From positions 3,100,001 to 3,164,000 of the forward strand of contig JAKCOZ010000032.1 in assembly GCA_022605955.1 (NCBI GenBank): a stretch of 64,000 nucleotides of DNA, in the 5' to 3' direction. Origin of the DNA: Rallus limicola. Lineage: Eukaryota > Chordata > Aves > Gruiformes > Rallidae. Made by a program: the position numbers and the translations under genes. Below are positions 1 through 12,427 of the stretch, in pieces (the stretch's first letter is position 1; each line of letters starts with the position of its first letter). The notes below the pieces were generated by a model, which was given only the letters and a program-made list of their open reading frames with translations, was not told the origin of the DNA and made no database searches.

Positions 1-2002
1 ACAAGGGTACGTAACAAAAGGCACGATGCCCGTATTTTTAATTTGACCTGTAAACACCTGAAGTTTCAATCATTCAGGTAATTTGTCTCACTCCCAATGC
101 AGGAGATACTCCTAAGATACCAGGGACTTTTAACAAAGTATTTAAATTACATTCAGCAACATTTGTGTTTCTGTAAGCCCCAATATAAAAACTGTGGACA
201 CGGAAACCCCAGACTGGCGGGGTACTACCCAGCTGGGCAAAGGAGAGAGAGGCAGCGCTCTGTGGCAGACAAACAACCCACCACCCTGCGGAACACCTTG
301 CCCTCTGCATGCCCATTCACTGGCTGCCACGTGCTGATTCAAATCCCAGTAAATGTGGCTCTATGCTGTTAGTAACAACAGCTGGAAATGAAGGACAGCG
401 CCATACACAGTGACAAGACCTACATCACCACATAGCCCAGACAGTGCTGTCCACGCTCGCATCCACTCACAGAGAGGGAAGACATTACCCTCTACCCACC
501 AAGCTTAAGGTCTTTTAGAAGAAGTGCAACCTTTGCAGCCTGAAGGCAGCTTCTGCTATGCTATTCTTCCACACAAGTGCTAGTACATTTTTCTTTATTT
601 TCCCCTTCACTTACGATGTCCCTCTTCCAGTCCTGTGGGGATACAGCTCTGCTAGTACATTTTCATTTACCGAGACCAGGTCAAGGACTACTGAGACAAA
701 TGTATTTTATAAAAAAAGCATTACTCTATTTGCCATTGCTAAAAGGTCAAGCACACAAAATATACACACATTTAGCTTTTGAAGGGACCACAGCTACTTG
801 AACATCAATATTACTGCCTAAAAAAACGCTGCACTTCCTGCAATCCCAAAACCAAGCGAAGTGAGCAGAATTACATCTTTCCCTCACTGGTGTAACTTGT
901 GCTGTTGGCAGCACACTGCCTACCACCAGCACTGTGACTATCCTTTAAGATCACTCAGAAATAGCCACCCATGAGCTCTTCTACTCCACAGCTGAAACCT
1001 ACAGGAAAAGGTAAACACTTACACCAGCTCCTATCCCGTATGTTGCTGGGTCACCCTAGCACCAGAACAATGACACCCTCAGATGCAACAGTGGGAGAAA
1101 CAGAAGACTCCTGCTGTCACCAGGCCAAGCCACCATCACCACCATGTAACAGCTGCCCTATGAATCACTGTATCATTGATCCATCTATATCCCTCAACTG
1201 GATGCATATAAAAAAAGGCAAATTTTCGAGGCTTAACTGGCTTCAGATACAGCACTGTGGGGACAGAAGGAAGGGAGAGGGCAGGAGATGTTCATTAGTA
1301 GTGTATGCAACCTGGAAAGATGGGGCTTTTCTCTAGTTGTCACTTCAGGCTTCCCATTTGCTGCCCAGCACATAAAGGTTGACCCATAAAAAAAGCCACA
1401 GGATGGGACAACTGTTAGGAGTGGAAGTTGTACCATAAGGGTACGTTTCCATTCCCCCAGCCCTAATTAACAAGATCAGGCTGGCCTTGTATGTCTGTAT
1501 GCCTGTCCCCAAGGAGAGTGTGATCATGAACTTTTTATTTGTACAGCAATCACTTCTGCTGGCCACAAATCCAGAAAACAGAACTCAACTCACTGCCAAA
1601 TTAATCATACAATACTGAGGCAGCGTGTCAAAACAAACAGACAAGCAAACAAAAACACAGATCCAATTAAAACCAAAGCAGAATACTTCAAAATCACATG
1701 GACTGCATCCAAGCTGTGTGAGGAAACTATTAGATACATACAGTAAGTATAGAAATGAAGTTAGTTCTACTTAAGCACTATTAAGGGCACTTGAATTCAA
1801 CTTCAGCAGCACAGTGTCTTTATGAACATACAATAATTTACTTAAAATTTTCAGTACTGTCAAAGCTTCTCCTTGTATTTTCTTCATACGCTACCTTCTT
1901 CTGCTAGTCAATTAGCAACTTCTTGAAGTATAGAAAATAGCTTATATTAGAGTTTTGTGTTAAAAGGATTTTTTTAAACTATTTTTTCTTTTATACCCAC
2001 AG
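1..2002. other. Non-coding DNA, nothing recognised
   Basis: Unique-looking AT-rich sequence with no convincing gene, RNA gene or repeat. Short open frames on both strands here are typical of chance. A weak 33-nt exon-like segment near 1,020-1,060 on the minus strand was not accepted. Most likely intron or intergenic sequence. Confidence 0.5.
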
Positions 2003-2074
2003 TGCCTATAAAAGACATCAGGACAAGAAAAAGAGAAATCCTCAAGGACATTAAAAAGCATCGTGGTCAACAAG
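2003..2074 (+). CDS. Possible internal coding exon (unidentified)
   Basis: What is seen: a pyrimidine-rich tract ending CCCACAG just before 2,003, and a donor CAAG|GTGAGA right after 2,074. In the frame that skips two bases, the 72 nt are open and encode a lysine/arginine-rich peptide (reads PIKDIRTRKREILKD, then IKKHRGQQ), giving a phase 1-1 exon. The other two frames contain stops. I do not recognise the peptide. Inference: it could be an internal exon of a plus-strand gene with very long introns. Candidate exons at 14,579 and 49,209 on the same strand have the same phase, but a three-way phase match is only weak support. A chance pairing of splice-like signals is quite possible. Confidence 0.2.
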
Positions 2075-4807
2075 GTGAGAGAAGAAAAATACACCACTTC
2101 AGACTGTCATGTTGTCACCACTAATGGGGGTCAGAGCTGAAGGCTGACCAACGCTCACACTTCAGTTCCTCCCTGAAGCCAGCTCCACTGATTCACAGCC
2201 CTAGTTGCAGCGTCATGTGAGACATAAGACTCCACATTCATTAAATGACAGTGACGAGATGCTGGGGAAGAATGTACCCCACATGGTGAAATACGAAGAT
2301 TAAAATTAATATATGCGTTTTTTCTTGACATAATCTGCATTTCTGTCTTTCAAAACTCATCATGGATGTCAAACCTGAAGATGTTTCAAACATACTTGAC
2401 TGCCTTTTGGAAAGTAATTGGGCTGATGACTTATAAGAGCAACACAATGTGCTACCTTGCTGAACATACAGCTCGGCAATGGTGAGCAGTCTACAATGTC
2501 CTGCAGATCCGCCCTGCTTAGCCTGAATTATTTTCTGTGCTTTAAATAAGAAAATGGCGTAGGCTTTCCAGCTCATTAGTAAATTGGATTTCTGTAAACA
2601 TCCTTAATTGTAAGCATTTCTGAATTCCCTTTGCATTTCAGTATCCCCTCACAATTCAAATGTCTGTCAAACCCGTTCACACAAATGAGAATATACACGC
2701 TGTTAATGTCTCTGATTATCTGTTACAGGCACACGGCTCTGATACACCAGCCATGTTTGCTAAAAGGTTATGCTGGGAGGAAATAATAAAAAAACCCAAA
2801 CAAAACACACAAGCAACAAAAAAGTAGGACAACCAGTCCAAAAATAACAGGTTATTACTACAGTAAAATGAGTAAAAACCCCCCAAAACTAAAATAAAAC
2901 CCAACCAAACCCAAACAACTCCATCTAATATTTAATTTGGCTTCACTTGCAGGAAGGGAAAGAGAGCACTTGAGATCTTGGAGCTGCACAAAATGTTCTA
3001 ATTAGCACGAGGATAAAAAACAACATCTGTGCCAGGTGTTTTGCCACAGTTCACTTTAGCCAATATTCTTCTAGAAACAGTAAGAGCTGTTGCCCCTGAC
3101 CGAAATATACTGTGGGGATATCAGGGAACCATAGTTTACTTGTGTAATAGAGGTGGCTTGGGAGAAAGTACAGTCTCGTGGAGGGTTCTGCAGACGCTAT
3201 GAGCACAAGGAGGGTGTGAGAATTCAAGCCATGCACCCTCTGACAGCCTAAAACAAAACCCTCCCATCAACTACATTTTGTTTTTAGAGAGAGAGAAAGA
3301 TTTCAAAGTGTCACTTCAAGTTGGACAGAAACAAGCAAAAACCATCCTGCTCAGGACAAGCTCCTTTTCAGTTCAGACAAAAATATCCCATCACCCTCTT
3401 CCCAGAGGAGCAAGGCCGTCAAGAGCTTACCAGACAGATTCCTTGGGATTCTACAGCTCTGGGATGGCAGTGAGCCTTCACAGAAGATCTGTCACCTTCC
3501 CTGCTATAAAAGGCAGGGCAAAAGACTGTGAAACGAAAAAAAAAATAAATATCTCCTGTCTTGAGTCAACCATGTGTGCAAAAATGGCTCCCTGAAGCCT
3601 ATGAGTATCCTGGCTGTGGCAGGAAGCCCTCTTTCTCCCCAAGGCACTGCAGAGGGTGAATAAAAGCCCCAGCCCTGGTGCTGTAAAAAAGACCTTCAGG
3701 AGCTGATTTCCCTCAGGTGATTTGGTGCACTATTGTGCTGCATGGGAGGTGCAAAGATCCTCAGCAATGTTCTCTTCTCCAGGCTGTGCGTGGGGGCTGT
3801 TTCTGACACAAGGTGATAACCATCAACCCCAAGCTCTGGCTCCTATTATTAAAAAAAAATACTTTCTCCTTTTTGGCTATAAATGAGTAAAAGTTTTCCT
3901 TCATTCTGCGAAAAAGCATCTGTTACTGACTGCAACAACCACATGACTTAACACTAGAATTAGCCTTTTCCAACGACTCTTGTTAGGAAATATTTAATTA
4001 TTTGTATCATAAACACTCACTAAAGAGCAGCCAAACAGCCACCTCTGAAATCACAGACACTTCATGGGGCAAGGGAGAGCAAATGAGGTTGGTTCACCCC
4101 CCTGGGGAGAAACCTGTTGCAGATCTTCATCCCCCTTTCATGCAAAGAACAAAGGAGGGAAACAATTTAAAGAGACAAGTATAACAATATCACTGAATTA
4201 TATGTGACATATTTCAAGGCTCAGAGAAATCTCTTTGCACTTAGGTATAAAATAACCATCGAGAAATTCTCATAATCTCAAAATGAAAAACTCAGTGTTA
4301 TCATGTTCTTGATCATCTGTGACATTCAAAAATGCTGCCTGTTTGAGATGCCATCAAAAGTTTCTTTAGCCTATATTCTTTCAAAAGTGCATTTTAACAT
4401 TTAGTGGCAGCTTTATGAATCTGAAAATTGTATCTGTTTTAGCAAGCAAGGCATTTTGAAATAGAAATTCCAAGCACGCTTTGGGGATAATTTCAAACGT
4501 GCATAATGAGTTTAATTTTGCGAAGCAAATCTTATTTATTTCCCCCCCGAGGAAACTGTAATTTACCAAAACCCTTCTTTAACCAGGTTCTTACAAGTTA
4601 GCATGGACAGAGCTGGTCATTAATTTTCTCTACTGTGTGCCAACAGATCACACACTCATCGCTGACAAAACTGGGAGTAAATTTATCAGGGTCTCAGCTG
4701 GAGCAGAGAGAATGCTAATATTCATTAATACTATGGCAGTTACTGTCCCTGTTTTCTATAGCTTATGCTCGCACAGCTCAAAACCTCCTCCACTGCTCAG
4801 CTCTGCC
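2075..4807. other. Non-coding DNA with A/C-rich low-complexity stretch
   Basis: No gene recognised. About 2,785-2,925 is an A/C-rich simple stretch (runs such as AAAACCCAAACAAAAC and CCAACCAAACCC). Otherwise the sequence appears unique. Several short open frames exist on both strands without codon or domain support. Confidence 0.45.
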
Positions 4808-5287
4808 ATAGAAACCCAGACTGATTTGGGTAGGAGGGGACCTCAAAGATCATCTAGTACCACCCCCCTGCCATGGGCAGGGACACCTTACAGTAGACAG
4901 TTGCCAAAGCCCCATCTAACCTGGCCTTGAATGCTTCCAGGAATCCAGGGACTTCCGCAGCCTCTCTGGGCACCCTGTGCCAGGGTCTCACCACCCTCTG
5001 TAAAGAATTTCTTCCTAATGCCTAATCTAAGCCTGCTCTCTTTCAGCTTGGAGCCATTGCCCCTTGTCCTATCCCTTCACTCCCTGGTGAACAGTCCCTC
5101 TCCCACTTTTCTGTAGGACACCTTTAAGTACTGGTACGCCACAACTAGGTCTCCCTGGAGCCTTCTCTCCAGACTGAACACGCCCAACTCTCACAGCCTG
5201 TCTGCATAGGAGAGGTGCTCCAGTCCCCAAACATCTTCTTGGCCATCTCTGGACTCGCTCCAACAGCTCCATGACTTTCCTGTACTG
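4808..5287 (-). mobile_element. CR1 LINE 3' fragment
   Basis: The reverse complement reads as the 3' part of an avian CR1 retroposon. On the plus strand it begins with the tail-proximal blocks GGAGGGGACCTCAAAGATC and CCTGCCATGGGCAGGGACAC, and continues through GGCACCCTGTGCCAGGGTC and TTGCCCCTTGTCCTATC to GCTCCAACAGCTCCATG. This is about 480 bp of the C-terminal reverse transcriptase region and 3' end, degraded. Short plus-strand frames at 4,637-4,930 and 4,931-5,116 and a minus frame at 5,069-5,272 fall inside or overlap it and are not host genes. Confidence 0.93.
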
Positions 5288-7774
5288 TGACAGGAGCTTT
5301 CACAGTGCCATCACAAATCAAGTTTCTTCAGCAAGGCTTCTGCTACTTGTACATGAGTCACCCTTGTGCAGAGGTAGAACAGGCTCGCATTTTTATGGAA
5401 AGGGAAGTGCCATGGTATGCAAAGGCAAACAGAAACATCTCAGAGTCATGACTGAACTTGGAAAGTGAAAGTTAACACCACCTACTCATTTGATGGCCTT
5501 CAGTTCATTACAGGTAAACTCCAAACCAACTGACTTGGTTATGCTGGTGCAAAATATGTATCTCATTTAAACTTGTAACTAAGCCCTTGCTACTTTTGGA
5601 AGATTTGTTTTTTTCTCCAAATAACAGCCACTGTTTCAGGGAGCGTACACAGAAAAATGGACTGCAAGAGTTTAAAAATTACACATATATATATTGATCA
5701 CTTAGTAGACCTATAACAAAATTTACAGGCACTTACACAATGATTCCTATATCTGTAATTTGGAGTGAACTGTATTATTGAAGAGTAGCAGACATCCTTA
5801 ACAGCACTGTTTCAGAAGTGCCCAGCACACTGCAGCGACAGTCCCTGCTTCTGGACAAGTGAGACAAATCAAACCATGTCTCCTAGAAGACTCCTATATC
5901 TTACTATGAATGCAGAGAATATATAAGGCTATTGAAGAGAATTTAATGAAAGGACTGATTAGGAGAAAAAGTAGGTGGAAAGCAGAGAAAAAATTGATAC
6001 CTAAGGTCTCTGAGTGTGTATCTCAGCTCTTTCAAAGGCTTTTTATGTTAGGATCTAATTCCATTCTTGCTGAAGACCTTTTATCAGTGCTTTAAGAAGC
6101 AATGCTTAACTTTCTTGGCAAAGAAAACCCTACCTGTGTCTGGTGGTAAATACACTGCAGGTTTAAAACTGGTTTTGGAAGTTTTTCCAAGAGAGGCCTT
6201 TCAGGAATAAAGGCTTCAGTAAAAGCTCAGCAGCTTTAAAAGAACAATGTTATTACTTTGCACACGCAAGGCGTTATGTGATGTATGAAGTTTTACTCCC
6301 AAATCCCAGTGACTTCACTTGATTTGAAAGTATTTTGCAGCCTCACAGTAATACCTATGACACACTGAGGTAGACTTGCAGAGAGATTCCCTGAAAAACA
6401 CCTTTCAATCGAAAACTCAAGTCTTTAATTGCTACTGCTTCTTAAAGCCTTGATAAGATCATTTTCCCAAACAATGGCTGCGCTGACATACACTAGAATA
6501 TGAGCACAGCTTCATACAGTTACATGTATAATGCATTTAAAAAAAAAAAAATCAAGTCCCAAGCAAGTCCCTTTATGTATTTACACATACATCTTTAGAG
6601 GACTTATGCACACCTGCATAAGGACCACACACTACGCAGCGATATAAGCACCTGCTTGAAACTAATCCATTAAGAAGAAAAATCAACGGTAAAAAAAGAT
6701 GCTCCCACATTGATTTATGGAGACAGAAGCTTAAAGTATCATCAGGAAGCAGCTGTGAAATCCTGGTGTAAACAAGTGGGCTATCTTCACACTTGGTTTC
6801 TTTAGGAAGAGGGTGGCCAACGGCAGGACAGGGAACCACCTAGGGTCCCTGTAACACTGGGGCAGTGGAAAGATCTGGCTGCTTGTCAGGACCAGACCTC
6901 CACTGCCTTTAAAAGCAGCAGAAGGTGACTCTTCTGAAACTGTGTATTGGACTTCACTAAACCAACAACTGAGACAGGTCACTTTTGAGCACTGCCACTT
7001 TGTAAAATCTATCTGGCTCAAGAAGAGTAGTATGCATTTCTGATTACATGGCAAAGACTGCTTTAACTTTAGCATTGCAAGCTTGCTCACATTCCCATTT
7101 GCAGTTAATTTTACAACTCCCATTGACTTCAGCAAGAATGGAATTAGATCCTAACATATTTGCATGTCAAATCTCTTTTCTTGCAGTTACAGTGCTTTCA
7201 TCCATGACATCTGCAATTTAATGGTACATTTTTCTATGAAAAAGCAATGCCACGTTTCTTTGAAATGCAGCAGCATTGGCCAAAACAGGAAAGATTAGTA
7301 CTAAAAAAAAAAAACAAAAACCCAAAAAGCTGGCAGTACTGAAACTCTACAAGGCTGTCACTGATAATGAGGAAATAGTCCGCAGAGGTGTTTTGTTCAC
7401 AAATTTTAAGTAAACACAAAACTCCAAAACCTACTGGAAGAACACTGAGAATAGGATACAGGCAAAAAAAAAAAAGTAGATATAGACAGAGAGCAAATTT
7501 TAGGCATGCTTCCAGCTTTGAACCTTTTATAACCCAAAACCAAACCAACCAGAGACAGATTACTACAATAGGCCAACACACTACCAAATATGAAAGATCT
7601 AATTCAACTTACTGCCAATGCAAAAAGCAAGCTGGGAGAGGGCACCTAGCTTGGTGGTAATTGCCTTAATGGAAGCCAATATGATGTGGCAGATAAAGTG
7701 AAGTTAATCTGATCACTTCATGTGCTGACTTGGACAAAACCCACAATTACTGTTAAAATACACACACACTTAAC
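5288..7774. other. Non-coding DNA, nothing recognised
   Basis: AT-rich sequence with short homopolymer A runs (for example near 6,539-6,551 and 7,303-7,315). No repeat family or gene could be recognised. The 134-codon minus frame at 6,731-7,135 shows no domain or splice context and looks like chance. Confidence 0.45.
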
Positions 7775-8085
7775 AGAAGTGGTCTTCCTGGTTCATAAGG
7801 AAATCAGATATCTCTTCTCCCAAGTGACAAGTTTAGGACAAGAAGAAATCCCTTAAATTGCACCAGGGGATGTTGAGATTGAATGTTAGGAAAACTTCTT
7901 CACCAGAAGGGTCATCAATTACCAGAACAGGCTGGTCCAGGAAGTGGGGAAGTCACTATCCCTGAAGACAGTTAAAAGGCACATAGATGTGGTGCTCAGG
8001 GACATGGTTTAGCAGTGAACTTGGCAGTGTTAGGTTTACAGTTGGAGTCAATGTTGTCAAAGGTCCTTTCCAAACAAAACAATTG
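7775..8085 (+). mobile_element. CR1 LINE 3' fragment
   Basis: Sense-orientation CR1. Diagnostic blocks are CCCAAGTGACAAGTTTAGGAC, AAATTGCACCAGGGGATG, AACTTCTTCACCAGAAGGGT, GAACAGGCTGGTCCAGGAAG, GACATGGTTTAGCAGTG and GGCAGTGTTAGGTTTACAG, ending in a degraded AAAGGTCCTTTCCAA tail. Several substitutions in these otherwise conserved blocks point to an old copy. Confidence 0.9.
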
Positions 8086-9905
8086 TATTATTCTGCTAGA
8101 CAAGATTTATTTCCATGTACCAGTTTCTTTGTCACAAACTTGGTCTGATCAGTTTAATTCATACATATTTTACAAGCAGCCCTTGAGGTATGCCTGAAGG
8201 TGAATAAAAACTCGAGGTAAAATGCAAGCAATGAGAGACAAGGGTCACCATCATTGGCAATCTGTACAATCATCTCTCTAATCCAGTCACCTGAAGACAT
8301 AGCTTAAATAAATGTGTGTTGCTTAAGTATCACACCTCTAAGAAAACCAGCCATTTGGAAGCTGTGCTAGTTTATTAAATATTTGTGCTTTCATTACTAG
8401 AAATCAAACCATTGAATGCCCTGTGCAATGTTTAATCCACTTCTCCAAGTTCTAGAATTTAGGAATGAATTTAAATCATGTTTCACACAAGGATACCTAA
8501 AAAACATTAATGATTTTATTTTATACATTAATTTATTTTGTAAGTTTATTTTCTTCATTCACTGAAAAAGTGCAGCTGATCTGCCAGTGCTTTTCTCCCT
8601 CCATCTTTCCAACTAAAACCCCAGCCGCTGCACTGAATTGTATGGGCACCCAATGGAAGGTCTCCTGAAGCAATTCTGCCACGTAGCTGAATTCCTATGA
8701 ACCATTTGCAAGATTAAAACTAAAACCTGAGACATTTCTGGATCACATATCGATCATTTAATTATTTTCCATTTTGACTGCATGCTATTTTTGGCACAGA
8801 ATATTTATGTTGGCTGCATATCACAATTAATTTTCTAAAATATCTATATGTCAAAAGTCAATTATTCCAGTGACAGCATTAATGTTTAGATTCTTTGTTA
8901 GTCATGATGAACAATTCTGAGGTTCTGATTTTAAAAGGTATCTGAAAGCGATAATAGACTCTGCTTCCCCAAAGCTATTTCCATCTTAGTATCTATAGGC
9001 TGTGTTTAGAACTACTCCACAGTAATAAATGAACATTACTGCGCTGTTTATGAAGTTATGCACATAAAATGCAGAAACTATCACGTTATTAGTGCCGAGA
9101 CCCAGTATATTTTAAAGGCTTCCCCCCCAGTGTTTATTAATAATACTCTTTATGTTTTTTCTCTCAGAACCTTGCTGTCAGGGTGAGGATGTCACACAGG
9201 CAGTTATGATCTGAGTTGTTCTGCTCCTTTCTCCAGGATTTACAGCTTTGCAACGAAACCCGAGACAAATTACCCATTTACAACTTATTTTCTTCAACCA
9301 ATTTCCTATAAATCACCTACTACATGATGGAGAGGGAATTACCTGATTATTATGTCTCCATAATCTGTTATTTCAACTATGGCACCTTTATTCTGGAATT
9401 GAGGAAGTTTATTACTCTGATTAACAATTCCTTTCATTGCAGTCAATCCATGCTGCTTCACTTTCCCTACAATTATGATATTAGAATGTCTTCATACACT
9501 GTGTGAGCGAGCTGAAATAAATTATAATTACTACTGCAGATAGAGCAAGTGTCTATATCCGATCCGCTTGTTTTGCATGACACTGATAGCACAAAGCAGG
9601 TGGAAAGTTAGTTTATTCAGCTGGCAAGGGTACGAGCAGATGGCATGCAAAGCACGACAGGAGCAAAAGGATCCTGCTACTGTGGCATGGAACTCGAAAG
9701 CTGCCAGACCTCTGACAGCTGGCAGGTGACACCGCACCTAGCTCAAACCTGAAGAGGACTTGCAAGAGGCACTGAATCCTGACCAGCTTAGGTAAAGCAG
9801 GCCACTATCTGGTACCAGCATCTCTGCCTAACCCCTCCTCAAATTCTCATCCTGAAAGTTGCCTGGTGAGACCACGAGGCTCTCAAGTGTCCAGGCTCCG
9901 ATGCC
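8086..9905. other. Non-coding AT-rich DNA, nothing recognised
   Basis: Strongly AT-rich unique-looking sequence with no recognisable gene or repeat. A 15-nt segment after a very good acceptor at about 9,167 is followed by GTGAGG but is too short to call an exon. Confidence 0.45.
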
Positions 9906-9995
9906 ACATTTCACAGAATCACAGAAGTGTAGGGGGTGGAAGGGACTTCCAGAGATCGCGTCCAACCCTGTTTTTGCATAACCAATGCCTTATGT
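9906..9995 (-). mobile_element. CR1 LINE 3'-end fragment (short)
   Basis: The reverse complement of a CR1 3' terminus. The plus strand reads CACAGAATCACAGAAG, then GGTGGAAGGGACTTCCAGAG and CGCGTCCAACCCTG, which corresponds to the last ~90 bp of CR1 read antisense. 5'-truncated. Confidence 0.85.
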
Positions 9996-11843
9996 AGCAC
10001 AGATGAAAACCTGCTGTCTTGTCCCTAAGTTGTCTTACTCGCACACAAGATACTACGAGAAATCCCACAGAAATGATGGAGGATCACAGAATTTGTGAGA
10101 ACCAAATGATGTGATGCAAGAGGAGAGAAGTGGTGAATTATTGTTGAGACATAAAGTCTTTCTGTAAAACATTCAGCTTGGTTTTCTTTCAAAAGGAAAG
10201 GATGGACTAACAGCAAGAATCAAGGATGGAAGGGAGGAAGTTTTACTACCTGGACCTGAAATTTTACAGAAGAGATTGAGAAATAAAAAAAAATATCTCA
10301 TAGAGACTCTCAGTTCCCTGATATTTGAGAACCCATTCCGTCATTTTCATCTGTCTCACTGTACTTTAAATGACCAAACATGGAACCTGGATTAGATTTG
10401 ACCTCTGTCAGTCCTCTAACCACAGGGAAAATGTGCATTATTTATAAGGAATTAGAAAACATATACATCAAACCACCAGTGTGTAGGGCTTGGTTTATTA
10501 CGGCTTAAAATATTTTGTGTCACTACAGCTAATTGGCATGTTTTCTTAGCAGAGTAAATAGATGTTCAGAAAACTCATACATCAGCCTAGCTGTGTTTGT
10601 AAGCAACAGTCTGTATCAGGCATTTTCTATTTTTGTACAGAAAAATCAGGCCATTGGAATACCCAAGCTACAACTGCACTCATCCGCGGATGGGCGAGAC
10701 ACTCTTCAGATAAAAATACTACCTTTCCCAACAATGTTTTTCAACAATTCAGCGTAGCTGAAGATTAAAGGGAAATTTTTCTAAGGTAGAAAGGGCAGTT
10801 AGGCCCCCAAATCATTTCACTGTGCGAAATCCACTTCTCTATCTATGTTTTGAAAGTTTCCTTACAGGATCTCTACCAGCCATGATCTGAAAAATTCCCA
10901 GGTAACTACAACCTATTTCCTCAATTCCAGCAAATATCACTTTAAATCTGAGGTTTTCCCTTTGTAGATGAAAAAGAAACCAGCATTCAGAGGGTGAAAA
11001 GTCCAAATATATGTTCATTGTGAGTATATACTGCCACAAACAGCTGATGGGCTCAGCCTAGTTAGGGAAGAACAGGACAGGCTCCCAAGGCAGGCAGCAG
11101 GGGATAGTAACAGAACAGGCTGATTTTCTCTAAGACTGGGCTGCAGAGCATGCAAAAAAAATAGAGACGAAAGCAGAGAACATCATCTTTTAATTTGAAT
11201 TCTTCAGCAGGTATAGGTATGGCAAAGATAGGCATAAATGAAGTAAAATATGACTTCTCAACCAGCAGCCCAGATGTCACTCATGAGTAGTTTGTGTCAG
11301 AGGACCAGCCATCGCCAACCCATTATTAACTCTCAGCCTGAGGTTTAATTCTCACTATAAAATGTCCTGATTTTCTCATGAAATCTAGTGGATCTTGACT
11401 TAAGTGATTCCCAGCCCACAGAGGTTTCGATCTTTTCCCCCTATTTACAAGTATCAAATTCTACCTAATGGGGAAGATGTTCCCAACAGAGCATCAGACA
11501 CATCTCTCCTCTAACATTACCTGCTGGTATTTTTTTCTAAAGTTCCTTTTGCATTTCAGTAAATTGTACACAATGTCACTGCTAGTGAACTACCTTCCTT
11601 TTTCAGTGCCTTAAACCAAAAAAATACCTATCCAACAACCACTACTGTCCCATTTGTGATTTTGCCTACAATGTAAGATGGAAGAGAATTTTTTTGGGTA
11701 GAATTTTGATGGAAACTTAGAATTCTTTACTCTCAGTAATTCTATGATCCATGCATGGGAAGGCTACTATCAAGGCAGATGCTCACATCTGAAAATGTCA
11801 GCAGACACCCACATCCCACAGCTTTGACAGAGAAAAGACAAAT
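9996..11843. other. Non-coding DNA, nothing recognised
   Basis: No gene or repeat recognised. Two overlapping plus-strand frames of about 70 codons at 10,533-10,768 lack splice context or domain features. Confidence 0.45.
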
Positions 11844-12427
11844 TGCTGTGGTTTTGCCCCAGCCATGAGCCAAGCATCACACAGCCGCTCGCTCTCTAAG
11901 AGGGAGTAGAGGGGAGAATTGGGAGGGGAGGGAGGGAAATGAAAACAAAAAACCCCAAAACCTCATGCATTGGGATAAAGATAGTTTACTGGGATAGCAG
12001 AGTGATAGATATAATAGGACATTATAGCAAAATATATGAAAGTGGTGATACACAATGCAGTTCCTCACTGAATCACACAATTCTGAGCCATCTCAAAACC
12101 AGACCACCCCCAAAACCTGCATGTCCTGGGGCTAAGTGCTCCTCCCCCCACCAGCACCCCTTTATGCTGAGCATAATGTAATTGTCATGGAATATCCCTT
12201 TTGGCCAGTTCAGGTCACCTGTCCTAGCTGTGTTCCCTCCCAGCGTCCTGAGTGCCCTCCAGCTTCTCATTAGCAGGGCAAGATGAACAACTGAAAAGTC
12301 CCTGACTGCTTGGCAGCAACTAAAACCTCAGTGTGTTATCAGCACTGCTCTCATCCCAACTCCCAAAAACGGCATTCCACAGGCTGTTAGAAAGAAAATT
12401 AACTCTATCCTAGCCGAAACCAGGACA
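11844..12427 (-). mobile_element. Solo LTR of an avian endogenous retrovirus (ERVL-like)
   Basis: An LTR read on the minus strand. It starts (at 12,427) with TGTCCTGGTTTCGGCTAGGA followed by a TAGAGTTAATTTTCTTTC block. On the plus strand, the far end begins TGCTGTGGTTTTGCCCCAGC (minus-strand LTR end ...CCACAGCA). The same 5' blocks occur in the copies at 15,368 and 48,303. Length is 584 bp with TG...CA ends and no internal viral genes beside it, so it is a solo LTR. I see no clear target-site duplication. The ERVL assignment is from memory of the common bird LTR family and is less certain than the LTR call itself. Confidence 0.82.

Noticed and set aside
334..346. GATTCAAATCC, similar to a tRNA B box
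   Set aside because: No A box or cloverleaf around it; not a tRNA gene or clear tRNA-derived SINE.
6731..7135. Minus-strand frame of 134 codons
   Set aside because: No domain, start context or splice support; within the range expected by chance for this length of DNA.
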